Assembly (NCBI RefSeq): GCF_900188275.1
Contig: NZ_FZNY01000006.1
Coordinates: 310,001-374,000, forward strand
Length of the DNA stretch: 64,000 bases
From: Dokdonia pacifica
Lineage (GTDB): Bacteria; Bacteroidota; Bacteroidia; Flavobacteriales; Flavobacteriaceae
Direction: 5' to 3'
Positions 45,975 through 55,634 of the stretch are shown here, piece after piece (the first letter of the stretch is position 1; each line of letters starts with the position of its first letter). Position numbers and translations under genes: made by a program. The notes beneath the pieces were generated by a model, which was not told the origin of the DNA, did not search any database, and saw only the letters and a program-made list of their open reading frames with translations.

Positions 45975-46841
45975 TTGAGTAAAGTAGAAGAGACAGAATG
46001 GTTATACGAGATAAAACCCAAAGGAAAGTTTATAGATCTTAATTTTGGAGAAATTTGGAGATATCGTGACCTGCTGGTTTTGTTTATAAAACGAGATATT
46101 GTTACAGTATATAAGCAAACTATTTTAGGTCCTTTATGGTACTTAATTCAGCCCTTATTTACCTCTGTAATTTTCACATTGGTTTTTAATAATGTAGCTG
46201 GTATAGATACAGGAACGGTCCCTGCATTTCTTTTTAATCTTTCAGGGTTAACCATTTGGGCTTATTTTTCACAGTGTCTTACGAATACATCATCTACTTT
46301 TAAACTTAATGCAGGTTTGTTTGGTAAGGTGTACTTTCCTCGATTTATCTCGCCCTTATCTAGGGTGCTTTCAGGATTGTTTAAGTATACGATTCAGCTT
46401 TTTATTTTCTTTGTGTTCTTTCTTTATTTTCTTTTATATGAAGGAAAGTCAGTGAGTGTAGGTAGTAACATTTATTTATTGCCATTAGCTGTTCTTACAA
46501 TGGCTATGTTAGGATTAGGAATGGGAATGATTCTAAGTGCGCTCACTACAAAATATAGAGACTTTAATATTTTTATAACTTTTGGTATGCGATTGTTACT
46601 GTATCTATCTGCAGTAATGTATCCATTAGCATTAGTAAAAGAAAAACTATCAGAATATGCTGCGATAGTTGAGTATAATCCTGTAGCTCAAGTGGTAGAA
46701 GCGTATCGCTATATGTTGTTAGATACAGGAAACCCGAATATAAAAGGATTATTAGTAAGTTTTGCTCTTAGTATTCTTCTAGTTTTAATTGGGCTGGTTA
46801 TTTTTAATAAAACTGAAAAAACGTTTATTGATACGGTATAA
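45975..46841 (+). CDS. ABC transporter permease for polysaccharide export (Wzm-like)
   Basis: 288 residues starting at TTG 45975 (S-K-V-E-E-T-E-W-L-Y-E). It has six membrane helices and the early VTVYKQTILGPLWYLIQPL motif of the ABC-2 type O-antigen/teichoic acid permeases. It would move lipid-linked polysaccharide across the inner membrane with the Wzt-like ATPase. The PPT-family gene lies between it and the ATPase gene. Confidence 0.88.
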   Translation: MSKVEETEWLYEIKPKGKFIDLNFGEIWRYRDLLVLFIKRDIVTVYKQTILGPLWYLIQPLFTSVIFTLVFNNVAGIDTGTVPAFLFNLSGLTIWAYFSQCLTNTSSTFKLNAGLFGKVYFPRFISPLSRVLSGLFKYTIQLFIFFVFFLYFLLYEGKSVSVGSNIYLLPLAVLTMAMLGLGMGMILSALTTKYRDFNIFITFGMRLLLYLSAVMYPLALVKEKLSEYAAIVEYNPVAQVVEAYRYMLLDTGNPNIKGLLVSFALSILLVLIGLVIFNKTEKTFIDTV

Positions 46842-46842
46842 T

Positions 46843-47661
46843 ATGAGTAAACAGATTCCTCTTTTCTATTGGTCTTCAAAGGTTTTTGAAAAAAAAGACC
46901 AAGAAAATTATGGAGATATCTTATCTGCTCAAATTGTGTCTTGGGTATCAGGAAAAGAAGTATCTTTTTATAATGCCCCTCAAAAGAAGAAAAGCTGGTT
47001 TAAAAAATCATATTTGATGGCCATAGGGAGTATCATGAATTATACGCAACCTAAAGCTATGGTGTGGGGAAGTGGTATTATATCTAGGAAAGATCAATTC
47101 TCTAATGCTACATTTTGTGCGGTTCGGGGTCCGCTTTCGCGAAAGCGTATACTAGAACTTGGCTATTCATGTCCTGAAGTATATGGCGATCCGGCTATTT
47201 TATTGCCTGATTATTATGTGCCAGCTATTGAAAAGAAATATGCGTATGGGTTTATTCCACATTACGTAGATTATGATGTTGTGTCTGGTTGGTATGATAC
47301 TGAAGAAAATACAACAGTACTTAACTTGATTAACGATGATGTATACCACACTACAGATCGGATTTTAGAATGTAAAAAGATTATAAGTTCATCATTGCAT
47401 GGAGTTATTGTGGCTCAAACGTATGGAATACCGGCGGTTTGGGTGCAATTTTCAAATAAACTAAGTGGCGATAATGTAAAATATGATGACTACTTTTTAT
47501 CAGTAGGAATCACGCCATACAAACCCATATTTATAGAAGAGAAGATACCGTTACAAGAATATGAGGCGATCTTTTCTACTGTAGAAACGATTCCAGATAT
47601 AGAAAAATTAAAAGAAGTGCGAATAATGCTTAAAAATGCATTTCCAAAAGAATTTTTATGA
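46843..47661 (+). CDS. Polysaccharide pyruvyl transferase family protein (first copy)
   Basis: 272 residues from ATG 46843, one base after the permease stop; a longer frame from 46789 overlaps that gene and is rejected. It carries ENYGDILSAQIVSWVSG near the N-terminus, AVRGPLSRKRILELGY, VYGDPAILLP and a C-terminal CKKIISSSLHGVIVAQTYG, hallmarks of the pyruvyl transferase family. It would decorate sugar residues with pyruvate ketals. An iterated palindrome (47132-47147) encodes LSRKR. Confidence 0.85.
   Translation: MSKQIPLFYWSSKVFEKKDQENYGDILSAQIVSWVSGKEVSFYNAPQKKKSWFKKSYLMAIGSIMNYTQPKAMVWGSGIISRKDQFSNATFCAVRGPLSRKRILELGYSCPEVYGDPAILLPDYYVPAIEKKYAYGFIPHYVDYDVVSGWYDTEENTTVLNLINDDVYHTTDRILECKKIISSSLHGVIVAQTYGIPAVWVQFSNKLSGDNVKYDDYFLSVGITPYKPIFIEEKIPLQEYEAIFSTVETIPDIEKLKEVRIMLKNAFPKEFL
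47132..47147. repeat. Iterated palindrome inside the pyruvyl transferase gene
   Basis: Perfect 16-bp CGCTTTCGCGAAAGCG, read in the second frame as P-L-S-R-K-R within the conserved RGPLSRK motif. Confidence 0.9.
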
Positions 47662-48926
47662 GCGATATTATATTAAAAGTAGAAAATATATCTAAGCAAT
47701 ACCGACTAGGACTTGTAGGGCTAGGGACATTGGCTCATGACTTTAATAGATTTTGGCATAAAATACGAGGCAAAGAAGATCCGTATCTTCAAGTAGGTAG
47801 TGTCAATGATCGAAGTGCCAAAGCGAGTTCTGACTATGTTTGGGCATTGCAGGATATTAATTTTGAAATAAAACGAGGTGAAGTTCTAGGTATTATTGGA
47901 AAGAATGGTGCAGGAAAATCAACCTTGCTTAAAATCTTATCTCGTGTTACTGCTCCTACCACAGGAAGCATAAAAACACGTGGAACTATTGCAAGTCTAT
48001 TAGAAGTGGGGACAGGAATGCATCCTGAATTGACTGGTAGAGAAAATATATTTTTAAATGGTGCTATACTTGGTATGGCTAAAGCAGAAATTGCTAGTAA
48101 AATAGATGAGATTATTGCCTTTTCAGGTTGTGAAATGTATATAGATACTCCTGTAAAACGGTATTCTAGTGGAATGAGAGTGCGTTTAGGTTTTGCGGTA
48201 GCAGCATTTTTAGAACCAGACATCCTAGTAGTAGATGAGGTACTAGCCGTAGGTGATGCTGAATTTCAAAAGAAAGCGATTGGTAAGATGCAAGACATTT
48301 CAAATACAGGTGGACGTACTGTATTGTTTGTAAGTCATAATATGGCTGCTGTGAAGAGTCTATGTACTAGTGGTTTAATTATAGAAAACGGAAAAATAAT
48401 TTACTACGGATCTGCAAATGATGCGGTTAGTATTTATTTAGGGGGAGCACATTCTGAAGTTAATTATACAGAATATAGTGAAGATTTTAAAACAGAGGCT
48501 CTTGAGTTAAAAACAATTAAGGCTTATGATATTAAAAGCCCTAATGATTCTGTAGTGACAGAAAAGAGTACCGTAGTATTAGAATTTAATTTCAACTTGT
48601 TTGTTGATGATGTAAAAAAGTATACGCTTACCTTTCATTTTAAAAATGAGACAGGAGAAACGTTATTTACATTTTCGCCTTTTAATTTTGGCTTGGAATT
48701 AAAGAAAGGTCAAAACTCAATTCAGGCAGTATTTCCTAAGGATTTTATAAAGCAAGGTACCTATTACATTAATCTATTCTTAGTAGAAGATAGAAAAAGA
48801 TCTATTGTAAGATTTGATGATGTGTTTTCATTACAAGTTATTCATGCTAAACGTGATATAGGCGTATTTATGGGTAAAGAACCGGGGTATATTAAACCTC
48901 ATGTAAAATGGCTTTCTAATGATTAA
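47658..48926 (+). CDS. ABC transporter ATPase for polysaccharide export with C-terminal carbohydrate domain (Wzt-like)
   Basis: 422 residues. Residues 1 to about 250 are the ATPase: Walker A GIIGKNGAGKSTLLK, signature YSSGMRVRLGFAVA, Walker B ILVVDEVLAVGD. Residues about 270-422 form a beta-sandwich like the Wzt C-terminal domain that recognises the non-reducing end of the polymer in some O-antigen systems (E. coli O8/O9a). This suggests a capped polymer. The start overlaps the previous stop by 4 bases (ATGA) and the end overlaps the aminotransferase gene by 8. Confidence 0.9.
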   Translation: MSDIILKVENISKQYRLGLVGLGTLAHDFNRFWHKIRGKEDPYLQVGSVNDRSAKASSDYVWALQDINFEIKRGEVLGIIGKNGAGKSTLLKILSRVTAPTTGSIKTRGTIASLLEVGTGMHPELTGRENIFLNGAILGMAKAEIASKIDEIIAFSGCEMYIDTPVKRYSSGMRVRLGFAVAAFLEPDILVVDEVLAVGDAEFQKKAIGKMQDISNTGGRTVLFVSHNMAAVKSLCTSGLIIENGKIIYYGSANDAVSIYLGGAHSEVNYTEYSEDFKTEALELKTIKAYDIKSPNDSVVTEKSTVVLEFNFNLFVDDVKKYTLTFHFKNETGETLFTFSPFNFGLELKKGQNSIQAVFPKDFIKQGTYYINLFLVEDRKRSIVRFDDVFSLQVIHAKRDIGVFMGKEPGYIKPHVKWLSND

Positions 48927-49992
48927 TGTAACTAAATCTTTTTTGCCACCCTATGAGGAGTTTATTGATATTTTTAAAAAATCATGGGATAGCGGTTGGT
49001 TAACAAATAGAGGTGAGCTAGTCAAAGATCTTGAAAAACGATTATGTGATTATCTTGATGTAAACGGTTTATTAGCGATGTCTAATGGGACATTACCATT
49101 ACAAATAGCTATAAAGGCATTAGATTTAAAAGGGGAGATTATAACAACTCCTTTTAGTTATGTCGCTACAACATCTGCTATTAAATGGCAAGGTTGCATA
49201 CCCGTTTTTGTAGATATTTCACCAGATTGTTTAACAATTGATCCTACTAAAATAGAAGCGGCTATAAATAAAAATACGTGTGCAATCCTAGCTACTCATG
49301 TGTATGGGAATCCTTGTGATGTGATTGCAATTAAAGAAATAGCAGATAGATACTCCTTACCCGTTATATATGATGCAGCACATTGTTTTGGTGTAAAATA
49401 TAATGGAGAATCACTTTTTAATTATGGAACTATAAGTACGTGCAGTTTTCATGCAACTAAAGTTTTTCAGACAGGTGAAGGAGGATGTACAATTACTCAA
49501 GATGAAACATTGTACAAGAAAATATATTCGTTGCATAATTTTGGACACAAGAATAACACAGAGTTTCAAGGAGAAGGTATAAATGCAAAAATGAATGAAC
49601 TACAGGCAGCATTAGGCCTATCTGTACTTCCATATATGGATGATGTGATTTTAAAGCGAAAAGCGATTAGTGATCATTATGATCATTTATTGACTTCAGC
49701 GATTAAGAAATTAACATATCGAGAAAATACTATTAGAAATTATTCTTATTATCCTGTACTATTTGATAGCGAAGAAGTGTTATTAAAGGTTTCAGCTGGT
49801 TTAAGTGATCATAATATAAATGCTAGGCGATATTTTTTTCCTAGTTTAGATGAACTTCCATATGTAGAACTTGCAGATGTTCCAATCTCAAGAGATATTT
49901 CAAAACGTATATTATGTTTGCCATTGTATCCTGATTTAGATTTGATTGATGTGGAAAGAATTTGTGGTATTGTAAATTCTGCGTTGGTATGA
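48919..49992 (+). CDS. DegT/DnrJ/EryC1/StrS sugar aminotransferase
   Basis: 357 residues, PLP-dependent. The cofactor lysine is in SFHATKVFQTGEGG (about residue 181), with VYGNPCDV and VIYDAAHCFG supporting the fold. It installs an amino group on a nucleotide keto-sugar. The WbqC, GNAT and GT56 (WecF-like) genes downstream suggest a dTDP-4-keto-6-deoxyhexose substrate, giving Fuc4N as in the Wec pathway (WecE); that is inferred from context. It overlaps its neighbours by 8 and 4 bases. Confidence 0.93.
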   Translation: MINVTKSFLPPYEEFIDIFKKSWDSGWLTNRGELVKDLEKRLCDYLDVNGLLAMSNGTLPLQIAIKALDLKGEIITTPFSYVATTSAIKWQGCIPVFVDISPDCLTIDPTKIEAAINKNTCAILATHVYGNPCDVIAIKEIADRYSLPVIYDAAHCFGVKYNGESLFNYGTISTCSFHATKVFQTGEGGCTITQDETLYKKIYSLHNFGHKNNTEFQGEGINAKMNELQAALGLSVLPYMDDVILKRKAISDHYDHLLTSAIKKLTYRENTIRNYSYYPVLFDSEEVLLKVSAGLSDHNINARRYFFPSLDELPYVELADVPISRDISKRILCLPLYPDLDLIDVERICGIVNSALV

Positions 49993-50693
49993 AGTCAGCT
50001 ATAATGCAACCCTATTTTTTACCTTATATAGGCTATTGGCAACTTATTAATTGTGTTGATGAATTTATAGTGTATGATAATATAGAATATACTAAGAAGG
50101 GGTGGATCAATCGCAATCGGTATTTGTTCAATAATGAGGATAAATTATTTACGATTCCTTTAAAAAAGTCATCGGATTTTGAATTAATTGAGAATAAATT
50201 TCTAGCCGATGATCATTTAAAGTCAATAACCAAGCTATTAAGGCAAATAGAATCCTCATATAAGAAGGCACCCTATTTTGAGGAAAATTATGAACTCATA
50301 AAGTCTATCTTTCTATTTGAAAACAATAATTTATTTGAATATATATACAATTCAATAAAGTTGATTGTTGAATTTTTAGAAATTAAAACAAAGATTATCA
50401 GATCATCAACATTATCTAGTGATCTGCCTGATTATAAAGGGAGAGATAAGATTATTCATCTTTTAGAGAAAATAAATTCAAATAGTTATATTAATAGTAT
50501 TGGAGGACAAAAACTCTATAGTAAAGAAAGATTTGCTAAGGACGGCATTACATTAAATTTTTTAGAGTCTACTTTACAAGAGTATAAACAATATAATACT
50601 GAATTTGTTTCAGGTTTATCTATAATAGATCACTTAATGTTTAGAAGTAAAGAGGAAATCATTAATAGTTTAAATGAATATAAAATTATATGA
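49989..50693 (+). CDS. WbqC-like family protein
   Basis: 234 residues from ATG 49989, overlapping the aminotransferase stop by four bases. The MKSAIMQPYFLPYIGYWQLI start, DEFIVYDNIEYTKKGWINRNR and the IIDHLMFR-type end are WbqC family features. WbqC proteins occur in amino-sugar polysaccharide loci next to DegT aminotransferases; their activity is not established. No signal peptide. Confidence 0.88.
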   Translation: MKSAIMQPYFLPYIGYWQLINCVDEFIVYDNIEYTKKGWINRNRYLFNNEDKLFTIPLKKSSDFELIENKFLADDHLKSITKLLRQIESSYKKAPYFEENYELIKSIFLFENNNLFEYIYNSIKLIVEFLEIKTKIIRSSTLSSDLPDYKGRDKIIHLLEKINSNSYINSIGGQKLYSKERFAKDGITLNFLESTLQEYKQYNTEFVSGLSIIDHLMFRSKEEIINSLNEYKII

Positions 50694-52006
50694 GGATACT
50701 TATAATAGGACAATGTACTTTACATTGGGGTAGAATGGAGTTTGGTAATATAGGTAACTATTATATTATTGAACCACTAGTTAGATTATTACACAAGGAG
50801 TTTGGTAATGGTACTATTATTAATACTACGTTTCAACTTAGTGATCGTTTTCAAAATGATGAAAACATCAGTGTTTTACCAATGAGTCTCTATTATTCTT
50901 GGTCTAAAGACGATATTGTAATAGCTAATCGTGAACTAGAAATAGCAAAAAGATTTGCTAGTGATTCTTTTCTTGAGGAAGAAACTCCATTTATTAAGGA
51001 GGTACTAAGTTCTAATTTAATAATAGATTTTAGTGGCGATATATGGGGAGACAATGCAAATTTTTTAGGAGAAAATAGATTTTATGTTGGATTAGTCAAG
51101 AATAGAGTTGCACAACTTCTTGGCAAAAAAACGGCAATGATATGTGGTTCTCCCGGTCCTTTTTCTAATAATGATACGTTAGATTTTGCTAAAGAGGTTT
51201 ATCAAAATTTTGATGTAGTTACAAATAGAGAAGCAATCAGTAAGAACTTATTAAAGGATTATGGTTTTGATGTCTCAAATACGCATAGTTTAGTATGCCC
51301 TTCATTTTTGTTTCAACCATCTAGTTCGGAAAAGATAGATGCGGAAGTTGTAAAGACAAATGCTTTTGATAACAATAGAAAAACAATAGGCTTTGTGATA
51401 TGTGGCTGGAATTTTTTAGAAGGTCCCTTTGATAAAGAAGATAGAAATGAAAAGGATTTCTTACCTTTTTTAATTGCTGTTGAAGATTTTTTACAAAAGA
51501 ATAAAGATGTTAATTTTTGTGTCTTTTCGCATTCTAATGGTTTTCCAATACCTCCACTTGAATTTGAATTGCAAAGAGGAAGAGATTACCCTATTGTTAA
51601 ACAATTTGAAAAGTTTCTTAGAAGAAGAGGAAATGTTGATGAAACAAGGATTAAGTCAATAGATAATGTATTAAATACATGGGATACAAAAGGAGTTGTT
51701 GGTAGATTTGATATGTTGATCTCTGGTAGAGTGCATGCCGCAGTAGCTGGTTTATCTCAGGCTGTACCAACAGTTATTATTGATTATGGACATGAACCTA
51801 AAGCACATAAATTACTTGGATTTGCAGGAGTAGCTGGAGTAAAAGAATTCTTAGTAGATCCAAATGACATAGACCTAATGTCAAAAACATTTGAAAAATG
51901 TTGGGAGAATAGAGTAGAAGTAAGGAAAGGTTTGAATGAAAGACTTCCAAAAATAAAAGAAGAGTCTAAAAAAACGTTTAAATTATTAAAAGAATTATTT
52001 GTCTGA
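50690..52006 (+). CDS. Polysaccharide pyruvyl transferase family protein (second copy)
   Basis: 438 residues, with GNIGNYYIIEPLVRLL (N-terminal), an INTTFQLSDRF stretch, KKTAMICGSPGPFSN and VVGRFDMLISGRVHAAVAGLSQA (C-terminal conserved His). The family assignment is clear though it is longer than, and divergent from, the copy at 46843-47661. It overlaps WbqC by 4 bases and the GNAT gene by 8 bases. Confidence 0.8.
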   Translation: MRILIIGQCTLHWGRMEFGNIGNYYIIEPLVRLLHKEFGNGTIINTTFQLSDRFQNDENISVLPMSLYYSWSKDDIVIANRELEIAKRFASDSFLEEETPFIKEVLSSNLIIDFSGDIWGDNANFLGENRFYVGLVKNRVAQLLGKKTAMICGSPGPFSNNDTLDFAKEVYQNFDVVTNREAISKNLLKDYGFDVSNTHSLVCPSFLFQPSSSEKIDAEVVKTNAFDNNRKTIGFVICGWNFLEGPFDKEDRNEKDFLPFLIAVEDFLQKNKDVNFCVFSHSNGFPIPPLEFELQRGRDYPIVKQFEKFLRRRGNVDETRIKSIDNVLNTWDTKGVVGRFDMLISGRVHAAVAGLSQAVPTVIIDYGHEPKAHKLLGFAGVAGVKEFLVDPNDIDLMSKTFEKCWENRVEVRKGLNERLPKIKEESKKTFKLLKELFV

Positions 52007-52430
52007 AATAGTTAGCATAAAAGAAAATACGTCTTCGTATGATATGATCTATCAACATTTAAAGAATGTTGAAGGATTATATGTTCCACCATTAAGTACT
52101 TATGTTAACCTTGAAGATTACAGTCATAAATTATCAAATAAGGCAGATACCATAGAAATTTTATTCGATAATAATTTGGTTGGTCTAGCTGCATATTATA
52201 ATAATGACCAATATTTATATCTCTCTAATATTAGTATTGAAAAAGAATATCTTAAAAGAGGCTATGGTACTATTTTAATAAATAGATTAATAGAGAAATC
52301 TTTACTTTATAAAAAGAAAATACTTTTAGAAGTCAATAAAGGTAACACGAAAGCTATAAAATTTTATAAAAAGCATGGTTTTATGGTTCACAAAACTATA
52401 GATGATTCTTATGAAATGTGTTTGCAATAG
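51999..52430 (+). CDS. GNAT acetyltransferase
   Basis: 143 residues starting at TTG 51999. The acetyl-CoA loop reads ISIEKEYLKRGYGTILINR and the end NKGNTKAIKFYKKHGF is typical of GNAT. In the order aminotransferase-...-GNAT-GT56 it could be the WecD-like step that N-acetylates dTDP-Fuc4N; this is inferred only. It is shorter than E. coli WecD. Confidence 0.8.
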   Translation: MSEIVSIKENTSSYDMIYQHLKNVEGLYVPPLSTYVNLEDYSHKLSNKADTIEILFDNNLVGLAAYYNNDQYLYLSNISIEKEYLKRGYGTILINRLIEKSLLYKKKILLEVNKGNTKAIKFYKKHGFMVHKTIDDSYEMCLQ

Positions 52431-52452
52431 ATAAACCTAAACAAAGAGTAAA

Positions 52453-53661
52453 TTGGACTATTCAACTACGATATTACATGTATTTCACGATGATAAGTTC
52501 ATTGACGCTGCCATTGATGTTTTTTCAAGAGTTCCTTCTAAATTCAAAGAAGAATATCATTTAATAGTAAAATCACAAGATCATGTGGTTAAACATGTAA
52601 AATCTAATCTAGCTATTAAAAAAGTTATGTTTAGTGAAAAAGCATTCAAGGAATACGCACATAGTATTTCATTGAATAATTATAGCGCTATATGTTTTCA
52701 TTCTTTGTCAGGTACTAATGTCCATATTTTGAATTTCTATAATGGGAACTCAAAAATTATTTGGTTTTCATGGGGCTTCGGTATTTATAATAAATGGTTT
52801 CCTTTTCAATCTCGATTATTAGAACCTAAAACAAGAAAACAGTTAAACTTAAAACTTTCTGTATTTGAGAGGATAATATCAAATAATATCATTTACCGAA
52901 TATTTGGAAGTATTCCCTATAAATTTATCCCTGGAAATAAAATCTTTGAAAAAATAAAGAGTAAGCATCCTAATAGCTATCTGAGAGCAATAGCTAAGAT
53001 AGACTATGTTGCGCCAGTTATTAAAAATGAAATGTATTATATAAATAAGGTCTCAAAAAGACTTTCTTATATTCCTTTTAATTATGGCTCTTATGAATTA
53101 AAGTTTAATAAGTCTTTAGAAAAAGATGTTACTCAAGAAAAAGATGTTTTAATAGGTAATTCGGGCGATTATTCAAACAATCATTTGGATATTTTTGAAA
53201 TGCTAAAGAACATTGATATAACAGATAGAAAGATTATTGTACCATTAAATTATGGAGGAGATAAAGAGTATATAGAAACAGTAATCAAGGAAGGTGAAAA
53301 ATGTTTTGGGGAAAACTTCGAACCTCTTACAGAGTTTCTGCCATTAGTTGAGTATGATAAGATTTTATCTAAATGCGGTATTGTTATTTTTAATCATCGT
53401 AGGCAACAAGCAGGAGGGAATTTTGTTGTCATGTCTTATAAAGGCGCAAAGATTTTTTTAAATAAAAAAAGTCCTTTCTATAAGCTTTCAAAAGAAAATA
53501 ACTTAAAGGTTTATGCATTAGATGATATTACACAAAAGGATTTTGATACAGTGCTCACTATGTCAGAGGTCGAAAAACAACGCGTAAAGATTAAAGCACT
53601 TTTTGGTATAGAAGAAGTTAAAAGAAAAATCCAAGTTTTTTACGAAATTATAGATAAGTGA
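52453..53661 (+). CDS. GT56 family Fuc4NAc transferase-like protein (WecF-like)
   Basis: 402 residues starting at TTG 52453. The C-terminal half matches WecF/Rff: LIGNSGDYSNNHLDIFE, then KIIVPLNYGGDKEYIETVI, FEPLTEFLPLVEYDKILS and FNHRRQQAGGNF followed by FLNKKSPFY, which align with the enterobacterial TDP-Fuc4NAc:lipid II transferase. WecF makes the last lipid-linked step of enterobacterial common antigen. The N-terminal part is more diverged. No signal peptide. Confidence 0.75.
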   Translation: MDYSTTILHVFHDDKFIDAAIDVFSRVPSKFKEEYHLIVKSQDHVVKHVKSNLAIKKVMFSEKAFKEYAHSISLNNYSAICFHSLSGTNVHILNFYNGNSKIIWFSWGFGIYNKWFPFQSRLLEPKTRKQLNLKLSVFERIISNNIIYRIFGSIPYKFIPGNKIFEKIKSKHPNSYLRAIAKIDYVAPVIKNEMYYINKVSKRLSYIPFNYGSYELKFNKSLEKDVTQEKDVLIGNSGDYSNNHLDIFEMLKNIDITDRKIIVPLNYGGDKEYIETVIKEGEKCFGENFEPLTEFLPLVEYDKILSKCGIVIFNHRRQQAGGNFVVMSYKGAKIFLNKKSPFYKLSKENNLKVYALDDITQKDFDTVLTMSEVEKQRVKIKALFGIEEVKRKIQVFYEIIDK

Positions 53662-54611
53662 AAAATCTAGTATCCATAATAATACCAACGTATAATAGAG
53701 CCTCTTTTCTGGAAGAGACAATAGTGTCTATACAAAATCAAACGTATACAAATTGGGAGTGCATTATTGTGGATGATGGTTCTACAGATACTAGTATGGC
53801 ATTACTTACAAAAATAGCCGAAGAAGATACACGTATTAAAGTACTACAACGTCCTGCACATCTCAAAAAAGGAGGGAATACTTGTAGAAATATTGGTTTA
53901 GATCATGCTCAAGGAACCTATATTCAGTTTTTTGATAGTGATGATCTGATGAAAAAAGATATGCTACAGGAAAAAGTAAGTCTATTACAATCTGATGATT
54001 TTGATTATGTTATTTCAAAAACTGAAAGTTTCCAGCACCCAGACCCTTTGGATATTATTGATAAACAAGATCATTATTATACGTTTGATACTTGTGCAAT
54101 CAGTCATGAGAATTATGTGACACAAAAAATCAATTGGCTTACACCCGATTTTATGGGAGTTTCTACTCTTTTTGAAAGCCTGAGATTTAATAATAAATTG
54201 CCTTCAGGTCAAGAGTATAATTTGTTTTCAAAACTCACACTTCAAAGTAAAAGAGGAATTGTTCTAGACCGTTTTACAACACTCAGAAGAATGCATGATA
54301 CCTCTATTAGAGCGATGCTCAATAAAGATAAAGATCGATTAAAAAGAGATAGAGCATTACTCTATAAAGAAACGTATAACGAACTAAAAAAGAAAAATGC
54401 CCCTTCTGAAAGTTTGAAATTCCTTCTTAAAAGTTTATGTAAATTGTATTTAAATGATAAGCCTTCATTCAAAAATATGCTTTTTATACAAAAAGAATTG
54501 TCCTATCTATATTCTTTTAAAGTAGCATCTCATTATGTATTGTACCAAATAAGTGCTGTTTTTTTTAATAAAGGCTATCAATTTAAGAAACGTATTCTAT
54601 CGTCTTTATGA
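53658..54611 (+). CDS. Glycosyltransferase family 2 (a)
   Basis: 317 residues starting at GTG 53658, overlapping the previous stop (GTGA). N-terminal GT-A domain: SIIIPTYNRASFLEETI, WECIIVDDGSTDTS and the DXD-like FFDSDD. Its first 100 residues are nearly the same as those of the next gene, so the two are tandem paralogues. Confidence 0.88.
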   Translation: MKNLVSIIIPTYNRASFLEETIVSIQNQTYTNWECIIVDDGSTDTSMALLTKIAEEDTRIKVLQRPAHLKKGGNTCRNIGLDHAQGTYIQFFDSDDLMKKDMLQEKVSLLQSDDFDYVISKTESFQHPDPLDIIDKQDHYYTFDTCAISHENYVTQKINWLTPDFMGVSTLFESLRFNNKLPSGQEYNLFSKLTLQSKRGIVLDRFTTLRRMHDTSIRAMLNKDKDRLKRDRALLYKETYNELKKKNAPSESLKFLLKSLCKLYLNDKPSFKNMLFIQKELSYLYSFKVASHYVLYQISAVFFNKGYQFKKRILSSL

Positions 54612-55612
54612 TGCCTATAGTAACTATTGTCATTCCTACGTATAATCGAGCGCATGTGATCGAAGAGGCATTACTGTCTATACAAGGTCAGACATATACA
54701 AATTGGGAATGTATTATTGTAGATGATGGTTCTACTGACAATACATTAGAAGTCTTAAAAGGATTTGAAAAAAAGGACAATAGGTTTAAGATACATACAC
54801 GCCCTAAAAATAGAACTAAAGGGGCAAATGCTTGTCGTAATATAGGCATTGAAAAAAGTCAAGGTGCTTATCTTGTCTTTTTAGATTCTGATGATACATT
54901 AGCTAAAAAGTGTCTTGAAAACCGCATCCAATGTTTTGATAAAAACAAAAACATACAAGGGCTTATTTTCTCTACGGGAATATTGAGTGACGATGGTAAG
55001 ACAGTAACTCCTTTTTCAAAAAAGATAGAGAAAGATTTAGATAGTCAAGCGTATGCAAAAATGTTGTTGTCATATGATATCCCCTGGCAAATTACTAATC
55101 CTATATGGAAACGAGAAGTTTTTGATAACTATGGAGGTTTTGATGAGCACATGTTAAGATTTCAAGATGTAGATCTTCATACAAAACTGATGTTATGTGG
55201 TGTTAACGTAAAAAAACTAGATGATATAGATTTCTATTATAAGTTAGAAGACGGATTTGAAAAATATCAAGATGATGTATTTATTAGTAAAGCCTGTACT
55301 GCTATTCTATATTATATAAAAAAATATCTACAACCATCACATGATTATACCTTAGATACTCAAGAACGAAAAAAGTACTTAGCCATCATGTTTCTTAAAA
55401 CAATTCATAAGTTTATATACGCCAAAAAAAGACAAGCATTATTTAAAACCTTTTTGAAATTTGAAAAACAACATAAGCTTCTTTCTGGAAAAACTAGAAG
55501 ATTACTTAGATTGTTATATATAATAGATACCTATCAATTACTTGAAAAAAAAGGATTAGGTTTTTATAAACTTGAAAAATACGCTAGGAATCAAGTTTTT
55601 AATTTCAAATGA
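54608..55612 (+). CDS. Glycosyltransferase family 2 (b)
   Basis: 334 residues, with VTIVIPTYNRAHVIEEALL, NWECIIVDDGSTDN and FLDSDDT. It shares the string TYTNWECIIVDDGSTD with the gene before it. The C-terminal region (about 220-334) is Lys-rich and likely binds the membrane. It overlaps the previous gene by four bases. Confidence 0.88.
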   Translation: MMPIVTIVIPTYNRAHVIEEALLSIQGQTYTNWECIIVDDGSTDNTLEVLKGFEKKDNRFKIHTRPKNRTKGANACRNIGIEKSQGAYLVFLDSDDTLAKKCLENRIQCFDKNKNIQGLIFSTGILSDDGKTVTPFSKKIEKDLDSQAYAKMLLSYDIPWQITNPIWKREVFDNYGGFDEHMLRFQDVDLHTKLMLCGVNVKKLDDIDFYYKLEDGFEKYQDDVFISKACTAILYYIKKYLQPSHDYTLDTQERKKYLAIMFLKTIHKFIYAKKRQALFKTFLKFEKQHKLLSGKTRRLLRLLYIIDTYQLLEKKGLGFYKLEKYARNQVFNFK

Positions 55613-55634
55613 AACAAATCTATCCACACATACT

